This document shows positions 35,866 through 44,995 of a stretch of DNA of 64,000 nucleotides, piece by piece. Under the pieces are notes generated by a model, which saw only the letters and a program-made list of their open reading frames with translations, had not been told where the DNA came from and did not search any database. How positions within the stretch are numbered: position 1 is the first letter of the stretch; every line of letters begins with the position of its first letter. The DNA comes from Gordoniibacillus kamchatkensis (GTDB taxonomy: Bacteria; Bacillota; Bacilli; Paenibacillales; NBRC-103111). Location: contig NZ_JXAK01000010.1 of assembly GCF_000829455.1 (NCBI RefSeq), forward strand, positions 62,001 to 126,000, written 5' to 3'. The position numbers and the translations under genes were made by a program.

Positions 35866-38550
35866 TCAGTTCCCGCCCGGCTGCGATGGCTTCAAGATCA
35901 GCACGTAGCCGCGGGTTCCGTCCAGCCGGATATAGTCGCCATCTTTGATTTTCCCGGTCGCGCCGTCGATGCCGACTACGGCCGGTATCCCATATTCGCG
36001 GGCGACGACGGCGCCGTGCGTCATCAGCCCTCCGACCTCCATGACGAGGCCGACGGCCGAATGGAACAGCGGCGTCCAGCCCGGGTCGGTAAACGGCGCG
36101 ATCAGGATTTCCCCTTTGTTCAGCTTGGCGTCTTCCGGACGCAGCACGACGCGGGCGGGCCCTTCCACAATGCCGGCCGATACCGGCGTTCCGAGCAGTG
36201 CGCCCTCCGGCGCGTCATGCTGCTCGCGGCGGCCAGTAACGATCTCTCCTTCGCTCGTCATAAGGCGCGGCGGCTTAAGCGTGCAAAACCGCTCGTAGTC
36301 GCGTTTGCGCCGATCCAGCAGCGTCTCGAGGTCAGCCGTCAGCTTCCCTTCGGCCAGCGCCAGCAGTTCGTCCAGCGTCAAGTAAAACACGTCGTCCTCC
36401 CGCTTAAGCACCCCATCGCCGGTGAGCTTGCTAGCTTCCGCCAATAGCGCTTCGCGAATGAGCGCGAACTGCTGCATCATCGCATATTTCGGATGCTCCC
36501 GCAGCGCCATCGCATTCCGGAACACGTGCAGCAAACGGAACATCAGCTTCGCCTTGATCAGGCCGAACCGCTGGGCGCGAAGGCGGGCCACCAGACCGCG
36601 CGCGGCTGCCTCCGCTTCTTGCGCCCCTTGCGCAAACTTCTCCCGGTGCTCGCCGGGCCGCATAGTGCGCATATGGCTATCGATCGACGGCAGCAAAGCG
36701 CTCGCGTCTTCCCGCCACCTCGGGCGAGTGATATCGATTTCGCCCGGGCAGCGCATACCGTACAGCCGCATGAACCGGTCCCACTCGCGGCCAAACGCAT
36801 CGCCGCCTTCCACCTGCTGCAGCCGTTCGCGGAAACGGGCCGGATCGCCACTGCGAATGAGCTCTGCAACTTGCGGATAACGTCTTGCCGTGTCCGCCAA
36901 ATCGCCGATCATGAGCCCCATTTCGCTTGTTACATTGCCGGGCAGCGATTTGTTCAGCACATGAAGCGAGTCGGGGTCGCCGAGCCATTTGTTCGCGAGC
37001 GCGTGTACCAGTCTGGATGCGATAAGGCCGGGCAGCGGGTACGGGAGCAGCTGGCGAAAGAAAAAACGAAGCAACGCCCCGGCCTGCTCCTGTACGCGCA
37101 CGATGCGTTCCGGTCCGGATACGCCGGACAGCTTCATTTCGCACGACTTCGTCCAAGCCTCGATCTTGGCGCCCATCTCCCCGGCCATTCGTTCCGTACG
37201 AGTAAACAGCAACCTTCGGACTAAGCGGGCTGCGATAGGCGCCAGGAATTGAACGATGCCTTTCCTCAGTCCGGGTGCGGCAGGCAAATTGCGCAGGAAC
37301 GAATCTCTCGCGACAAACTCCGCGACCCCGCTGCTCATCCTTTCGTCGATAATGCCCAGCGCTTTCGGAAACAGCTTGCGCGCCGGCTTCAGCGAAAACA
37401 GCTTCGTGATATCGACATACATTCTGCCTCCGGCGGCGTACGCCAGCTTGCTCTCCGCGCGGAGCGACGGCTTTCCGAACGGAAACATCGTCCGCCATAC
37501 GGACAAGGCCATCGGCTTCATCGCGTCGGTCATCATTTGCTGGTGGCCGAACGACAAGAGCAGGTGCGGATACTCTCCGGGCTCCGCCGGAACGTGCGGC
37601 AGCGGGTACAGCGACGTAATCGGCCTGCTCTGCACGACGAAGAAACGGCCATCGGCATAGCACCACTCGATATCTTGCTCCGCACCGTAATGGTTCTCGA
37701 TCGCTGCGCCTAACGCAGCCAGCCGGACGATTTGGCCGTCGTCAAGCGCCTGCCGCTCCTGCATATCCGGAGGCAAGCTTTGCGTCTCGGTGCCTCCTTC
37801 GGGCAAAGCAAAGATCGCGATTTTTTTCCTGGCCACCTTCTTGCCGGTAATCGCTCCCGCCCGCACCTGGTACAGATCGGCCGAAACGAGCCCGGATACG
37901 AGCGCCTCCCCGAGCCCGAAGCTGGCGTCGATCGATACGGTGCCGCGGCGGCCGCTGACCGGGTCGGCGGTAAACATGATGCCCGACACTTCGGGAAACA
38001 CCATTTGCTGCACGACGACGGACAAGAGCACCGCGCGATGATCGAAGTTGTTTTTGGCCCGGTAAGAAATCGCTCGATCGGTAAAAAGCGACGCCCAGCA
38101 CTTGCGGATCGCCTGCAGCAGCTGCTCCTCGCCGCGCACGTTCAAATACGTATCCTGCTGGCCGGCGAACGATGCCGTCGGCAAATCTTCTGCGGTGGCG
38201 CTGGAGCGGACGGCGTACGCCTTATCCGCGCCCGACCGGCGCCAGCTGTCCACGATCGCGCTGCGAACCGGAGCGGGAATCGGCATCGTCAGCAGATGGC
38301 CGCGAATGCTGCTCCCCAGCTCGGCGATTTCGTCGAGACGGTTCGCCTTAACGTTCGCGAGCTGCCCGAAAAAGCCCGGCATCTCGCTGCTTTGCTCAAT
38401 AAATGCGCGATAAGCGGCGGTCGTGACGCAAAATCCGGACGGAACCGGAAACCCCGCCCGCGTCATTTCGCCCAGGTTGGCGCCTTTGCCGCCTACGAGC
38501 GGCAAGCTGCTTTTGTCGATCTGCCCAAAACCGAGCACATACCCGATCAT
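35866..38550 (-). CDS. PEP-utilising phosphotransferase, PEP synthase/rifampicin phosphotransferase family (YvkC-like)
   Basis: 894 aa. An ATP-grasp (PPDK N-terminal) domain covers ~1-320 (LVGGKGANLGEM, RSSATAEDLPTASFAGQQDT, EQDIEWCYADGRFFVVQSRP). A central ~450-residue substrate-binding part follows, and a C-terminal swivelling domain carries the phospho-His motif GGLMTHGAVVAREYGIPAVVG (His845). This three-part layout without the PEP-binding barrel matches rifampicin phosphotransferases (RPH) and Bacillus YvkC rather than true PEP synthase. It would transfer the beta-phosphate of ATP to a small molecule, possibly a rifamycin-like antibiotic. GAGGAGG precedes the ATG at 38550. The TetR regulator gene lies 18 nt upstream, as in the yvkBC arrangement. 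Confidence 0.85.
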   Translation of the reverse strand: MIGYVLGFGQIDKSSLPLVGGKGANLGEMTRAGFPVPSGFCVTTAAYRAFIEQSSEMPGFFGQLANVKANRLDEIAELGSSIRGHLLTMPIPAPVRSAIVDSWRRSGADKAYAVRSSATAEDLPTASFAGQQDTYLNVRGEEQLLQAIRKCWASLFTDRAISYRAKNNFDHRAVLLSVVVQQMVFPEVSGIMFTADPVSGRRGTVSIDASFGLGEALVSGLVSADLYQVRAGAITGKKVARKKIAIFALPEGGTETQSLPPDMQERQALDDGQIVRLAALGAAIENHYGAEQDIEWCYADGRFFVVQSRPITSLYPLPHVPAEPGEYPHLLLSFGHQQMMTDAMKPMALSVWRTMFPFGKPSLRAESKLAYAAGGRMYVDITKLFSLKPARKLFPKALGIIDERMSSGVAEFVARDSFLRNLPAAPGLRKGIVQFLAPIAARLVRRLLFTRTERMAGEMGAKIEAWTKSCEMKLSGVSGPERIVRVQEQAGALLRFFFRQLLPYPLPGLIASRLVHALANKWLGDPDSLHVLNKSLPGNVTSEMGLMIGDLADTARRYPQVAELIRSGDPARFRERLQQVEGGDAFGREWDRFMRLYGMRCPGEIDITRPRWREDASALLPSIDSHMRTMRPGEHREKFAQGAQEAEAAARGLVARLRAQRFGLIKAKLMFRLLHVFRNAMALREHPKYAMMQQFALIREALLAEASKLTGDGVLKREDDVFYLTLDELLALAEGKLTADLETLLDRRKRDYERFCTLKPPRLMTSEGEIVTGRREQHDAPEGALLGTPVSAGIVEGPARVVLRPEDAKLNKGEILIAPFTDPGWTPLFHSAVGLVMEVGGLMTHGAVVAREYGIPAVVGIDGATGKIKDGDYIRLDGTRGYVLILKPSQPGGN

Positions 38551-38568
38551 GCGCAAAACCTCCTCGTC

Positions 38569-39150
38569 TCAGTCCGCATCGGTGTGCGGCATGCGGATGC
38601 TTGCGGTAAACAGCATGAACAAAGTGTCGGCGATGTCGATCATGGCAAACCCGTGCTTAGCCGCAAAATCGGGACGAACGAAATGCTGAATGCTCTCCGT
38701 CAGCATAACCGCCAAAAGGCGCACGTTGACATCCCGGACGATTCCGGCTTGCTGCGCTTTCTTGAGAAGCCCCTCGATAAACGTCAGCTGGCGGGCGCGG
38801 AACGCCTCCACTTTTTTCCACAAACCGGGGACATACTTCTGCACATCTTCCAGGAAAAGCGGATTGAGCTTGATAATCTCCTGTTTTATGGCTGTGAACG
38901 TTTCTTCAAAAATATGAACGGGATTTTCTTCTCGGCTGCCCGCCTCGGCGATTTTGCCGGCGATGGCTGCCATCGTCCGGTCCAATACCGCCTCGGCAAT
39001 GTCTTCCTTGCCGCTGAAATGCAAGTATAGCGTCTTCTTGCTCATGCCGAGCCGCGCCGCCAGTTCGCCGAGCGTAACGCTGCGGTACCCTTTGGCGTTG
39101 AACAGCTCCGTTGCCGCCTGCAAAATGCGCGCTCTGCCCGCTTCATCCAT
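38569..39150 (-). CDS. TetR-family regulator (YvkB-like), probable autorepressor
   Basis: 193 aa from the ATG at 39150 (GGAGGTT upstream). The N-terminal helix-turn-helix is ILQAATELFNAKGYRSVTLGELAARLGMSKKTLYLHFSGKEDI; the C-terminal part is the ligand-binding helical domain (FEETFTAIKQEIIKL ...). It is co-transcribed with the downstream phosphotransferase gene and has a palindromic site at its own transcription start, so it probably represses both genes until a ligand binds. Longer in-frame starts up to 39198 overlap the operator. Confidence 0.9.
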   Translation of the reverse strand: MDEAGRARILQAATELFNAKGYRSVTLGELAARLGMSKKTLYLHFSGKEDIAEAVLDRTMAAIAGKIAEAGSREENPVHIFEETFTAIKQEIIKLNPLFLEDVQKYVPGLWKKVEAFRARQLTFIEGLLKKAQQAGIVRDVNVRLLAVMLTESIQHFVRPDFAAKHGFAMIDIADTLFMLFTASIRMPHTDAD

Positions 39151-39189
39151 TAAAATAACCTCCAACGTGGCGGCCAAGCCGGAAACCAC

Positions 39190-39247
39190 GGAAACCAACT
39201 ATGTCCCCTTTGGTTTCCATGGTACAAAAAAATGCCAGTTGCGTCAA
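39190..39247 (-). promoter_or_regulatory. promoter and TetR-type operator of the yvkBC-like operon
   Basis: Minus-strand TTGACG (complement of 39242-39247), 17-nt spacer and TACCAT (complement of 39219-39224). Immediately downstream is an inverted repeat GGAAACCA (39190-39197) / TGGTTTCC (39211-39218); a second GGAAACCA-like copy lies at 39181-39188. The palindrome covers the expected transcription start, the classic position for a TetR repressor. Confidence 0.7.
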
Positions 39248-39288
39248 TATTCAAACGCCTCATCTATGATTCGGCCTCTCTGCCCGGT

Positions 39289-40002
39289 TCATTTGGCGTC
39301 GTGGAAAATGATACCCAGACTATATCTCGTCCCCGAAGTAATCGTACTGACGCCGTGCCGTATCGCAGTTTTGTAATATCCCCGCGATCCTAGTACAGGC
39401 CGGTAATTCGTCGGGAATATAAGTGCGGCACCTTGATCCAGCGAAATGGCATGTCCCCTGCTTTGCGCCCTGGGCCGTTGTTCCACCAGAAGAAACTCGC
39501 CTCCCGCGTAGTCCATTTCCCTCTGATTTAAAACAAAGACGACTTGGAACGGAAAGAAGACTTCGCCATACAGGTCCTGGTGCAGACAGTTATACCCTCC
39601 GGCTTCGTATTTCAGAATCAGCGGAGTGGAGCGCGACTGCCCATTTTCACGGCACTGTTCGAGAAATTGCGCAAGCGAAGCCGGATACGCGGGATCGCGG
39701 CCTAACTGTTCAAGCCAGCGGTTCGCCATTTTTGCAAGCTCCGGGTAAAACCCGGAACGAAGCTGCTCAAGCAGCTGCGGAAGCGGCGCCTGATAATATT
39801 TGTACTCTCCGATGCCAAACCGATATCTGGCCATTTGAATTGTGGTCCGAAAGCGGGCTTCTTCTTCATAAGTGCCGATGATTTCCTGACATTGGCTGTT
39901 GTCCAGCAACGCCGGAACGATAGCGTATCCCCGATCGTCCAGCATTCGCTGCAAGGAAATCCAATCTAAAGCGGTTATTCGTTTTACAAGGTCATTAGAC
40001 AT
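39289..40002 (-). CDS. 2-oxoglutarate/Fe(II)-dependent oxygenase (Oxygenase-NA type)
   Basis: 237 aa from the ATG at 40002 (AAGGGGG at 9 nt). The iron ligands appear as H-x-D in NCLHQDLYG and a distal His in TAIRHGVSTI, with the 2-oxoglutarate-binding Arg in TRYSLGIIFH. The conserved YAGGEFLLVEQRPRAQSRG block is typical of a bacterial family of unknown substrate (PF09859-like) distantly related to AlkB/prolyl hydroxylases. It may hydroxylate a nucleic acid or protein, but no substrate can be named. Confidence 0.85.
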   Translation of the reverse strand: MSNDLVKRITALDWISLQRMLDDRGYAIVPALLDNSQCQEIIGTYEEEARFRTTIQMARYRFGIGEYKYYQAPLPQLLEQLRSGFYPELAKMANRWLEQLGRDPAYPASLAQFLEQCRENGQSRSTPLILKYEAGGYNCLHQDLYGEVFFPFQVVFVLNQREMDYAGGEFLLVEQRPRAQSRGHAISLDQGAALIFPTNYRPVLGSRGYYKTAIRHGVSTITSGTRYSLGIIFHDAK

Positions 40003-40127
40003 GCCAACCATCCCCCTTTTGCTTCATCGTCCCATCCAGCTCCTCTCACAGTATAACCTCGCGCATGAGCTTCCGTACGCGTTTGTGAGTAGGTCAGCAA
40101 GATATCGAAATCACTAGCCCGGCGAGC

Positions 40128-40164
40128 AAAAATAAAACGAGGCGGAAGTCCGGCTCCCGCCCCG
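40128..40164 (-). terminator. rho-independent terminator downstream of the MBL hydrolase gene
   Basis: On the minus strand CGGGGCGGGAG-CCGG-ACTTCCGCCTCG forms a long GC-rich stem with one mismatch region and is followed by TTTTATTTTT. It lies ~100 nt after the stop of the MBL gene. Confidence 0.7.
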
Positions 40165-40268
40165 AAGGTGATGATAATCCTCCATGTTCAATGAGTTTGA
40201 TGCCGCCCTATTTTCGGCAGCGTTCGACATGAGTCCTCCGGCAACAAATCCGGTCGCATAACAGTCGA

Positions 40269-41078
40269 TCACAAATGCACGACCATGCCGTCGTAAGCAA
40301 CCTCAATACCGTGCGGCTCAAATATTTCCGTCAAATCTTCGTGCAGCAAACCGGCATTATGGGAAAAATGCGTGACCGCCATTCGGGCTCCCGGCTTCAG
40401 CACGTCATTCGCAACCATCCACTCGCGCGTCTCCAAAACGGCTTCGGCATTCATATGATTGGTCTTATACGGCAAACGGCCGCTCGTACATTCCAGAATG
40501 GCCATATCCAGCTGTATATTTTTGAGGTAATCCCACGTTTCGTCCGGGAACCAGCCGCTGTCATGGCCGTAGAGGATCGTTTTCCCGTCTTTTTCAATGC
40601 AGTAGATCAAGCAGGTCTCCATCCGGTCGTGGGCGGCGGGCAGAGGTACGATCGTCGCCGTCTGCGTCTTGACCGTCTCGAACGGGCGGACGCGATGGAA
40701 ATGATATTGGTGCGGGTGGCCGCCAAGCTGCTGGAGACATTGCCGCAAAGGCAGATCATGGCCGTATACGTGAATTGGCGTGCCCGCCGATTGGGCATAA
40801 CCTTCCGAGCGAATGAGCAAATCATCCGCATACAGGTGGTCCGAATGCGAATGGGTGAGGAGCAGATCCTGAATGTTATCCATGTCCAGGCCGTACCGCA
40901 ACGAGTGATGGAGCGTATCGGGCGGGAAATCGATTTTCAGCGCCTCATCGATCATAACGGAAGTTCGGGTGCGGATGTTTTTGCCGCCGAGTGTCCGAGC
41001 CTGTTTGCAAGTAGCGCATTGGCAAAACAAGGAAGGTATGCCTTCGAAAGCGGCCGTTCCGAGAAACTGGATTTTCAT
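40269..41078 (-). CDS. MBL-fold metallo-hydrolase, PhnP-like
   Basis: 269 aa. The N-terminus MKIQFLGTAAFEGIPSLFC, a Cys pair plus Cys (CQCATCKQAR, ~19-28) and THSHSDH (metal-binding HxHxDH) match PhnP-like phosphodiesterases of the metallo-beta-lactamase fold; later ligands lie in YGHDSGWF and AVTHFSHN. PhnP hydrolyses cyclic phosphodiesters in phosphonate use, but no phn genes are near, so the substrate here is open. Confidence 0.85.
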   Translation of the reverse strand: MKIQFLGTAAFEGIPSLFCQCATCKQARTLGGKNIRTRTSVMIDEALKIDFPPDTLHHSLRYGLDMDNIQDLLLTHSHSDHLYADDLLIRSEGYAQSAGTPIHVYGHDLPLRQCLQQLGGHPHQYHFHRVRPFETVKTQTATIVPLPAAHDRMETCLIYCIEKDGKTILYGHDSGWFPDETWDYLKNIQLDMAILECTSGRLPYKTNHMNAEAVLETREWMVANDVLKPGARMAVTHFSHNAGLLHEDLTEIFEPHGIEVAYDGMVVHL

Positions 41079-41122
41079 CGAGATCCCTCACTTTACAGAT
41101 ATGCCGGCCCCGTCAACGCATC

Positions 41123-41746
41123 TTAATAGCGCGGCCGAAAAACCAAGCGCCTAATAATGGCAATAACGAGCACAATAAGGATCAAATCGATAATGATGGC
41201 CAGCGGCGAAATAACGTGCCCGCCTAAAGAATAGCCCCACCATGGCCCCCAGCCGAAGCCGTACCCTCCGAACGGATGCAGCATAGACCCGAGAAGCACT
41301 CCCGTCAAGAAGTGGCTGTGGTAAGGGTAATATGTCGATCCGACGTACCCCCCGCTATAGCCTCTGCTGGGAGTTACATAAGTCCCTCCGCGGTACCCCG
41401 TCGAATACGATCCCGTTGTGCCGCCCGAATAGCTGCCCGACGTTGAATAGCCTGACGGTTTGGATGAAGTCGAGTAGCCGCTGGAAGACGAAGACGACGG
41501 CGGCGTTGTCGCGCTCGTATTAGGGCTGGTCTTGCCCATTCCGCCCGGAGTCGTAAACGAACCGCTGCGGGTGGAGGTTGAAGGCGTCGACGAGAAGGAG
41601 CTGCTGCCGGAGTAACCGCCGCTGCGGCTGCTCGAAACGCTGCTGCCTCCGGAATACCCTTTGGCGAAAGCGTCGTTTGCTCCGGACAGGGCAAATGTGA
41701 GCATCAAGGCCAAAAAAAGCGAACCGATCGATACAAAACGTTTCAT
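41123..41746 (-). CDS. secreted or membrane-anchored Gly/Ser/Thr/Tyr-rich protein
   Basis: 207 aa. A clear signal peptide (MKRFVSIGSLFLALMLTFALSGANDAFA) is followed by ~110 residues of low-complexity GYSGGS/SSS/TPS repeats, then a Gly/Trp/Tyr-rich patch (PFGGYGFGWGPWWGYSLGG) and one C-terminal membrane helix (~180-198) ending in basic residues. It resembles small envelope proteins encoded beside YxcD-like genes. No enzymatic motif. It lies 15 nt after the DUF2653 gene, so the two are probably co-transcribed. Confidence 0.75.
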   Translation of the reverse strand: MKRFVSIGSLFLALMLTFALSGANDAFAKGYSGGSSVSSSRSGGYSGSSSFSSTPSTSTRSGSFTTPGGMGKTSPNTSATTPPSSSSSSGYSTSSKPSGYSTSGSYSGGTTGSYSTGYRGGTYVTPSRGYSGGYVGSTYYPYHSHFLTGVLLGSMLHPFGGYGFGWGPWWGYSLGGHVISPLAIIIDLILIVLVIAIIRRLVFRPRY

Positions 41747-41761
41747 ACGATTTCCTCTCCT

Positions 41762-42070
41762 TTATTCCCCAACGCGGACGTTCGCCGAAAAGCCTTCCCC
41801 GTGCGAAAAGGCCAATTCGACGTCCATCAAATTGATATTGAAGTTATGAACGTCTGCCAAAAACTCGCAAACCGCATCGATTACGTTTTGTTCATTCATG
41901 AAATGCTCCTTGTCGCGAAACATTCCCGTTTCCAATACATCGGCCGAGATTCCCCGCCCTTGGTCGAAGCGAAGATTGACTTGGAAATGATGCGGCGCCC
42001 TTCCTTCCCTTTTGCTGCAAAAGTGACAGGCGGAGTCGATGATTTCTTGCGTGTTTAACCTGATGAACAT
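41762..42070 (-). CDS. YxcD-like DUF2653 family protein
   Basis: 102 aa, soluble, starting MFIRLNTQEIIDSACHFCSKREGRAPHHFQVNLRFDQGRGISADV. It has an internal near-repeat: EIIDSACHF...VNLRFDQGRGISADV and NVIDAVCEF...VELAFSHGEGFSANV, so the protein is two copies of a ~45-residue unit. GGAGAGG precedes the ATG. Function unknown; it is paired with the Gly/Ser-rich secreted protein. Confidence 0.75.
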   Translation of the reverse strand: MFIRLNTQEIIDSACHFCSKREGRAPHHFQVNLRFDQGRGISADVLETGMFRDKEHFMNEQNVIDAVCEFLADVHNFNINLMDVELAFSHGEGFSANVRVGE

Positions 42071-42374
42071 AGCTGGTTCCTCTCCTTTGCGGCGTAACTT
42101 CTCTTTTTACGAAGCTCGTTGAACAGACGGTGCAATCAACACGCCATCATTTTATATCGTTTTGTTCAAATTGAAAACAGACCAAAGGCTAGTACGGACA
42201 TTCGGCTCGTGACGGATAACGCTCATTTTTATACTATAAACTTGTTTCAAATGTATGTCATTTTATCTCGAAAAAAAATAAATATTGTATCCAACGAACT
42301 ACCCCTACAAAGCTTTTTAGTTCTTCCGAAGTAGATGGTGAAGTTAAAAAAAACCAGGAAAAGGACTGATGAAG

Positions 42375-43199
42375 ATGAAAAAGCTTTTGACCGCCACAAC
42401 CGTACTTGTCGCCGCACTGACTGTATCCGCAGCGCCGACTCTCGCTGCACAAAACAACGGAAGTATCCACATCAAAGGCAACAAAGACAATATCCGAATC
42501 AACAACAACACGGAAGTGAATAACATCAATATCCGCTTGGACGATATCGGCGGGCACTGGGCCGAGAAATACATAAAAGATTTGGTTGCCAAAGGAGTAT
42601 TGGAAGGGGATGACAATCACCATTTTAACCCGGATCAACACGTAACCCGCGAACAATTCGCCGCAATGGTGGCAAGAATGTTCCATTTGACAAGCACCTC
42701 CACGACGCAGGATTTTGTCGACGTGCCGCAAAAACATTGGTCGTTTAAAGTCGTTGAAGCGACGAAAGATTATTTCGATGCTTTTAAAGACCTGAATGGC
42801 GGTTACGACTTTCGGCCCGCAGAAGGCGCGAAAAGACAAGATGTGGCGGAGACTCTCGTTAAAGTTCTTATGAAACTGAATCCCTCTATTCAATTGACGG
42901 ACGCTGCCACTGCCGATCAACTGCTGCATAGCAAGTTTAAAGATGCGGACAATATCGCAGTCGTCCTGCTCCCATATGTAGCGACTGCCGTTCAGAATAA
43001 CCTGATCCAAGGGGACGATCAAGGCCGCTTCCATCCGGATCGCACTCTCACGCGCGCAGAGGCGGCAACGCTGCTCGACCGCATTTCCGATTTGAACATC
43101 GTTGTCGACGTTCCGTCCGGTTCCACGACCGTAACCGGAACCACTTATGGCAACTCTGGAACAACCGTTACCGGCAGCACATACGGCGGTACAAATTGA
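42375..43199 (+). CDS. secreted protein with S-layer homology (SLH) repeats
   Basis: 274 aa. The signal peptide is MKKLLTATTVLVAALTVSAAPTLAAQ; AAGGA lies 9 nt before this ATG, with another in-frame ATG two codons upstream. After a short Asn-rich segment come SLH-type repeats: DDIGGHWAEKYIKDLVAKGVLEGDD...VTREQFAAMVARMF, DVPQKHWSFKVVEATKDYFDAFKD, and FKDADNIAVVLLPYVATAVQNNLIQGDD...LTRAEAATLLDRI. SLH domains bind pyruvylated wall polymers. The C-terminus is a Thr/Gly-rich repeat (TTVTGTTYGNSG / TTVTGSTYGGTN). Preceded by a ~300-nt AT-rich region with no gene. Confidence 0.88.
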   Translation: MKKLLTATTVLVAALTVSAAPTLAAQNNGSIHIKGNKDNIRINNNTEVNNINIRLDDIGGHWAEKYIKDLVAKGVLEGDDNHHFNPDQHVTREQFAAMVARMFHLTSTSTTQDFVDVPQKHWSFKVVEATKDYFDAFKDLNGGYDFRPAEGAKRQDVAETLVKVLMKLNPSIQLTDAATADQLLHSKFKDADNIAVVLLPYVATAVQNNLIQGDDQGRFHPDRTLTRAEAATLLDRISDLNIVVDVPSGSTTVTGTTYGNSGTTVTGSTYGGTN

Positions 43200-43223
43200 G
43201 TTCGCATACGCTTAAAACGAAAC

Positions 43224-43249
43224 GAGAGGGCCTTCAGGCCCTCTCTTTC
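43224..43249 (+). terminator. rho-independent terminator of the SLH protein gene
   Basis: GAGAGGGCC (43224-43232) and GGCCCTCTC (43237-43245) with a TTCA loop, followed by a short TTTC tail, 25 nt after the stop. Confidence 0.8.
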
Positions 43250-43274
43250 ATGATTCGCGAACCTATTGAAAGCC

Positions 43275-44773
43275 CTATGTTTTCCCGTAAACGTGCGAAT
43301 TGAAATAGTCCTGCCAGCTGCGGCCCGTCTCCTTCTCCAAAACGTCCATAAAATCTTTCGTGCCCGGATGCCTGAATTTCCAAGTCTCGAAGTATGCTTT
43401 CATCACTTCTTGCATTTTGCCGCTTCCAATTTGCTGCTCGATATCTTCCAGGACGTGCTTGCCGCCGATATATACGTTGTTCACATAATCGGCCCGGTTC
43501 TTATACCGCCACGAGTATTCCGCCAACCGGTTATACGCCGGGGAGTAAGGCCTGTAAAACGGTTTCGTGTCGAGTCCAAGCTGCTTGTGCAAAAATTTCT
43601 CATCCGCGTACGTAGCGAAGCTTTCATCCAGCCACGCTTCTTCAAACTCGTTGTTCGCCACCATGCCGTACCAATATTGATGCGCGATTTCATGGGCAAG
43701 AACGAGTTCCAAATAATGATTCGGCTTCTCCTCGCTCGCCGCGGCAACCGTGACGAAAGTTGGGTATTCCATACTGCCGGCGGGTTTGCCTGCCTCCGGC
43801 GGGACTACAATCGATAGCGATGAGTATGGATATTTTCCGTACCATTCTTCGTATGCAGTCAGCGCCGCTGTAGACGTCCGGACATATCTGTCCTTCAAAT
43901 GGGCGTGTTTCGGATCCAAGTACAGCTTGATCTTTGCCCCGGGGCTTCCCTGCTCTTCAGAAAATATAAAATCGGGAGATGCCGCCCAGGCAAAGTCATG
44001 AACATCGTCGGCGCGAAAATGATGCCTGACCATATTTCCCGCAAGGGGCTCGGCGGATAGTTCCGTGCCTAAAGCGGCCACGACGTCGTTCGAAGGGCAA
44101 TCTATGAATACGTCATAGGAACCGAAATCGGCGTAAAACTCGGAGTTCGCATGATATTGATGCAGGTTCCAGCCTTCCTGCAACCGGCCTCTCGTGCCGC
44201 TCGGCTCGTATACGGCGATTTTCGGGAACCATTGGCCGGCCATAACGAAATCGCGGCGTAACCCATTCGTCTGTGCAGCGGCGGCAATTGCACGGTGAAT
44301 TGCAAAAATAGTTTGATCGTGCCTGCGGGGGGAACGGGATCGGGAAGCTGCACTTTGAGCAAAGTCCGGTCTTGCGCGTTGCCGTCGTCAGGCTGCACGA
44401 ACTGCATTTGATCCATGAGCGAACGCTCTTGCCCGGCTTCGATCCGCTCAATTTTCATAAAACCCGCCGCGTCATTTGGCAGCGCTTTCAAAAAACCTTC
44501 TTTGATTCGCTCTGTCATAAAAGTCGTGCGCTCGGACTCGAACGCATTCGGGTACAAATGGAAATACAACTCCGACACCGGAGCCTTGCCCGGATTTTTC
44601 CACTCCGCCGTTTCCGAACCGTGTAATATTTTATGCTGATTATCTAGCGATACTTGAATTTGATAATTGGCGATCCGGTCGCTCAGAGTTTGAACCGCAG
44701 GCTTGTCATCAGGCTTCCAGACGGCCGCGGCGAGACTTCCTATCAGAAATAGATGCACCAAGGCTTTGAACAT
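43275..44773 (-). CDS. M1-family zinc metallopeptidase, membrane-anchored, frameshifted
   Basis: The N-terminal frame encodes a membrane anchor/signal (MFKALVHLFLIGSLAAAVW) and the M1 N-terminal beta domain (YQIQVSLDNQHKILHGSETAEWKN); the other frame carries the catalytic part with HEIAHQYWYG (HExxH zinc site, Glu catalytic) and the third ligand Glu in WLDESFATY, plus GSMEYP in place of GxMEN. Adding one G near 44253 restores GYAGDFV and gives 499 aa; the span is one base short of whole codons. M1 enzymes are aminopeptidases. GGGGGGAG lies 10 nt before the ATG. Confidence 0.85.
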
Positions 44774-44912
44774 ATGTATATGGCTCCCCCCAAGCTTTTC
44801 CCATCGTATACCGTTGCGACCAGTCCACTCGTACTCGCCTTATCCAGCTATACTCCGAGATCATTCGTGTTGAAGGGGGGCACGAAAAAAAAGGGCAACG
44901 CCTGTCGGCAAT

Positions 44913-44945
44913 GGCCGCCTTGTCACTTCAAGGCGGCCGTTTTTT
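44913..44945 (+). terminator. strong terminator-like hairpin oriented on the plus strand
   Basis: GGCCGCCTTG (44913-44922) / CAAGGCGGCC (44929-44938) is a perfect 10-bp stem with a 6-nt loop, followed on the plus strand by GTTTTTT. No plus-strand gene ends here: the flanking genes run leftward. It may weakly terminate the minus-strand ppsR transcript, or end an unseen plus-strand transcript. Confidence 0.6.
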
Positions 44946-44995
44946 CAGCTCTAGCACATCTTCGCAACTTGATAGAGTCTTACGCAGCAATTGTC

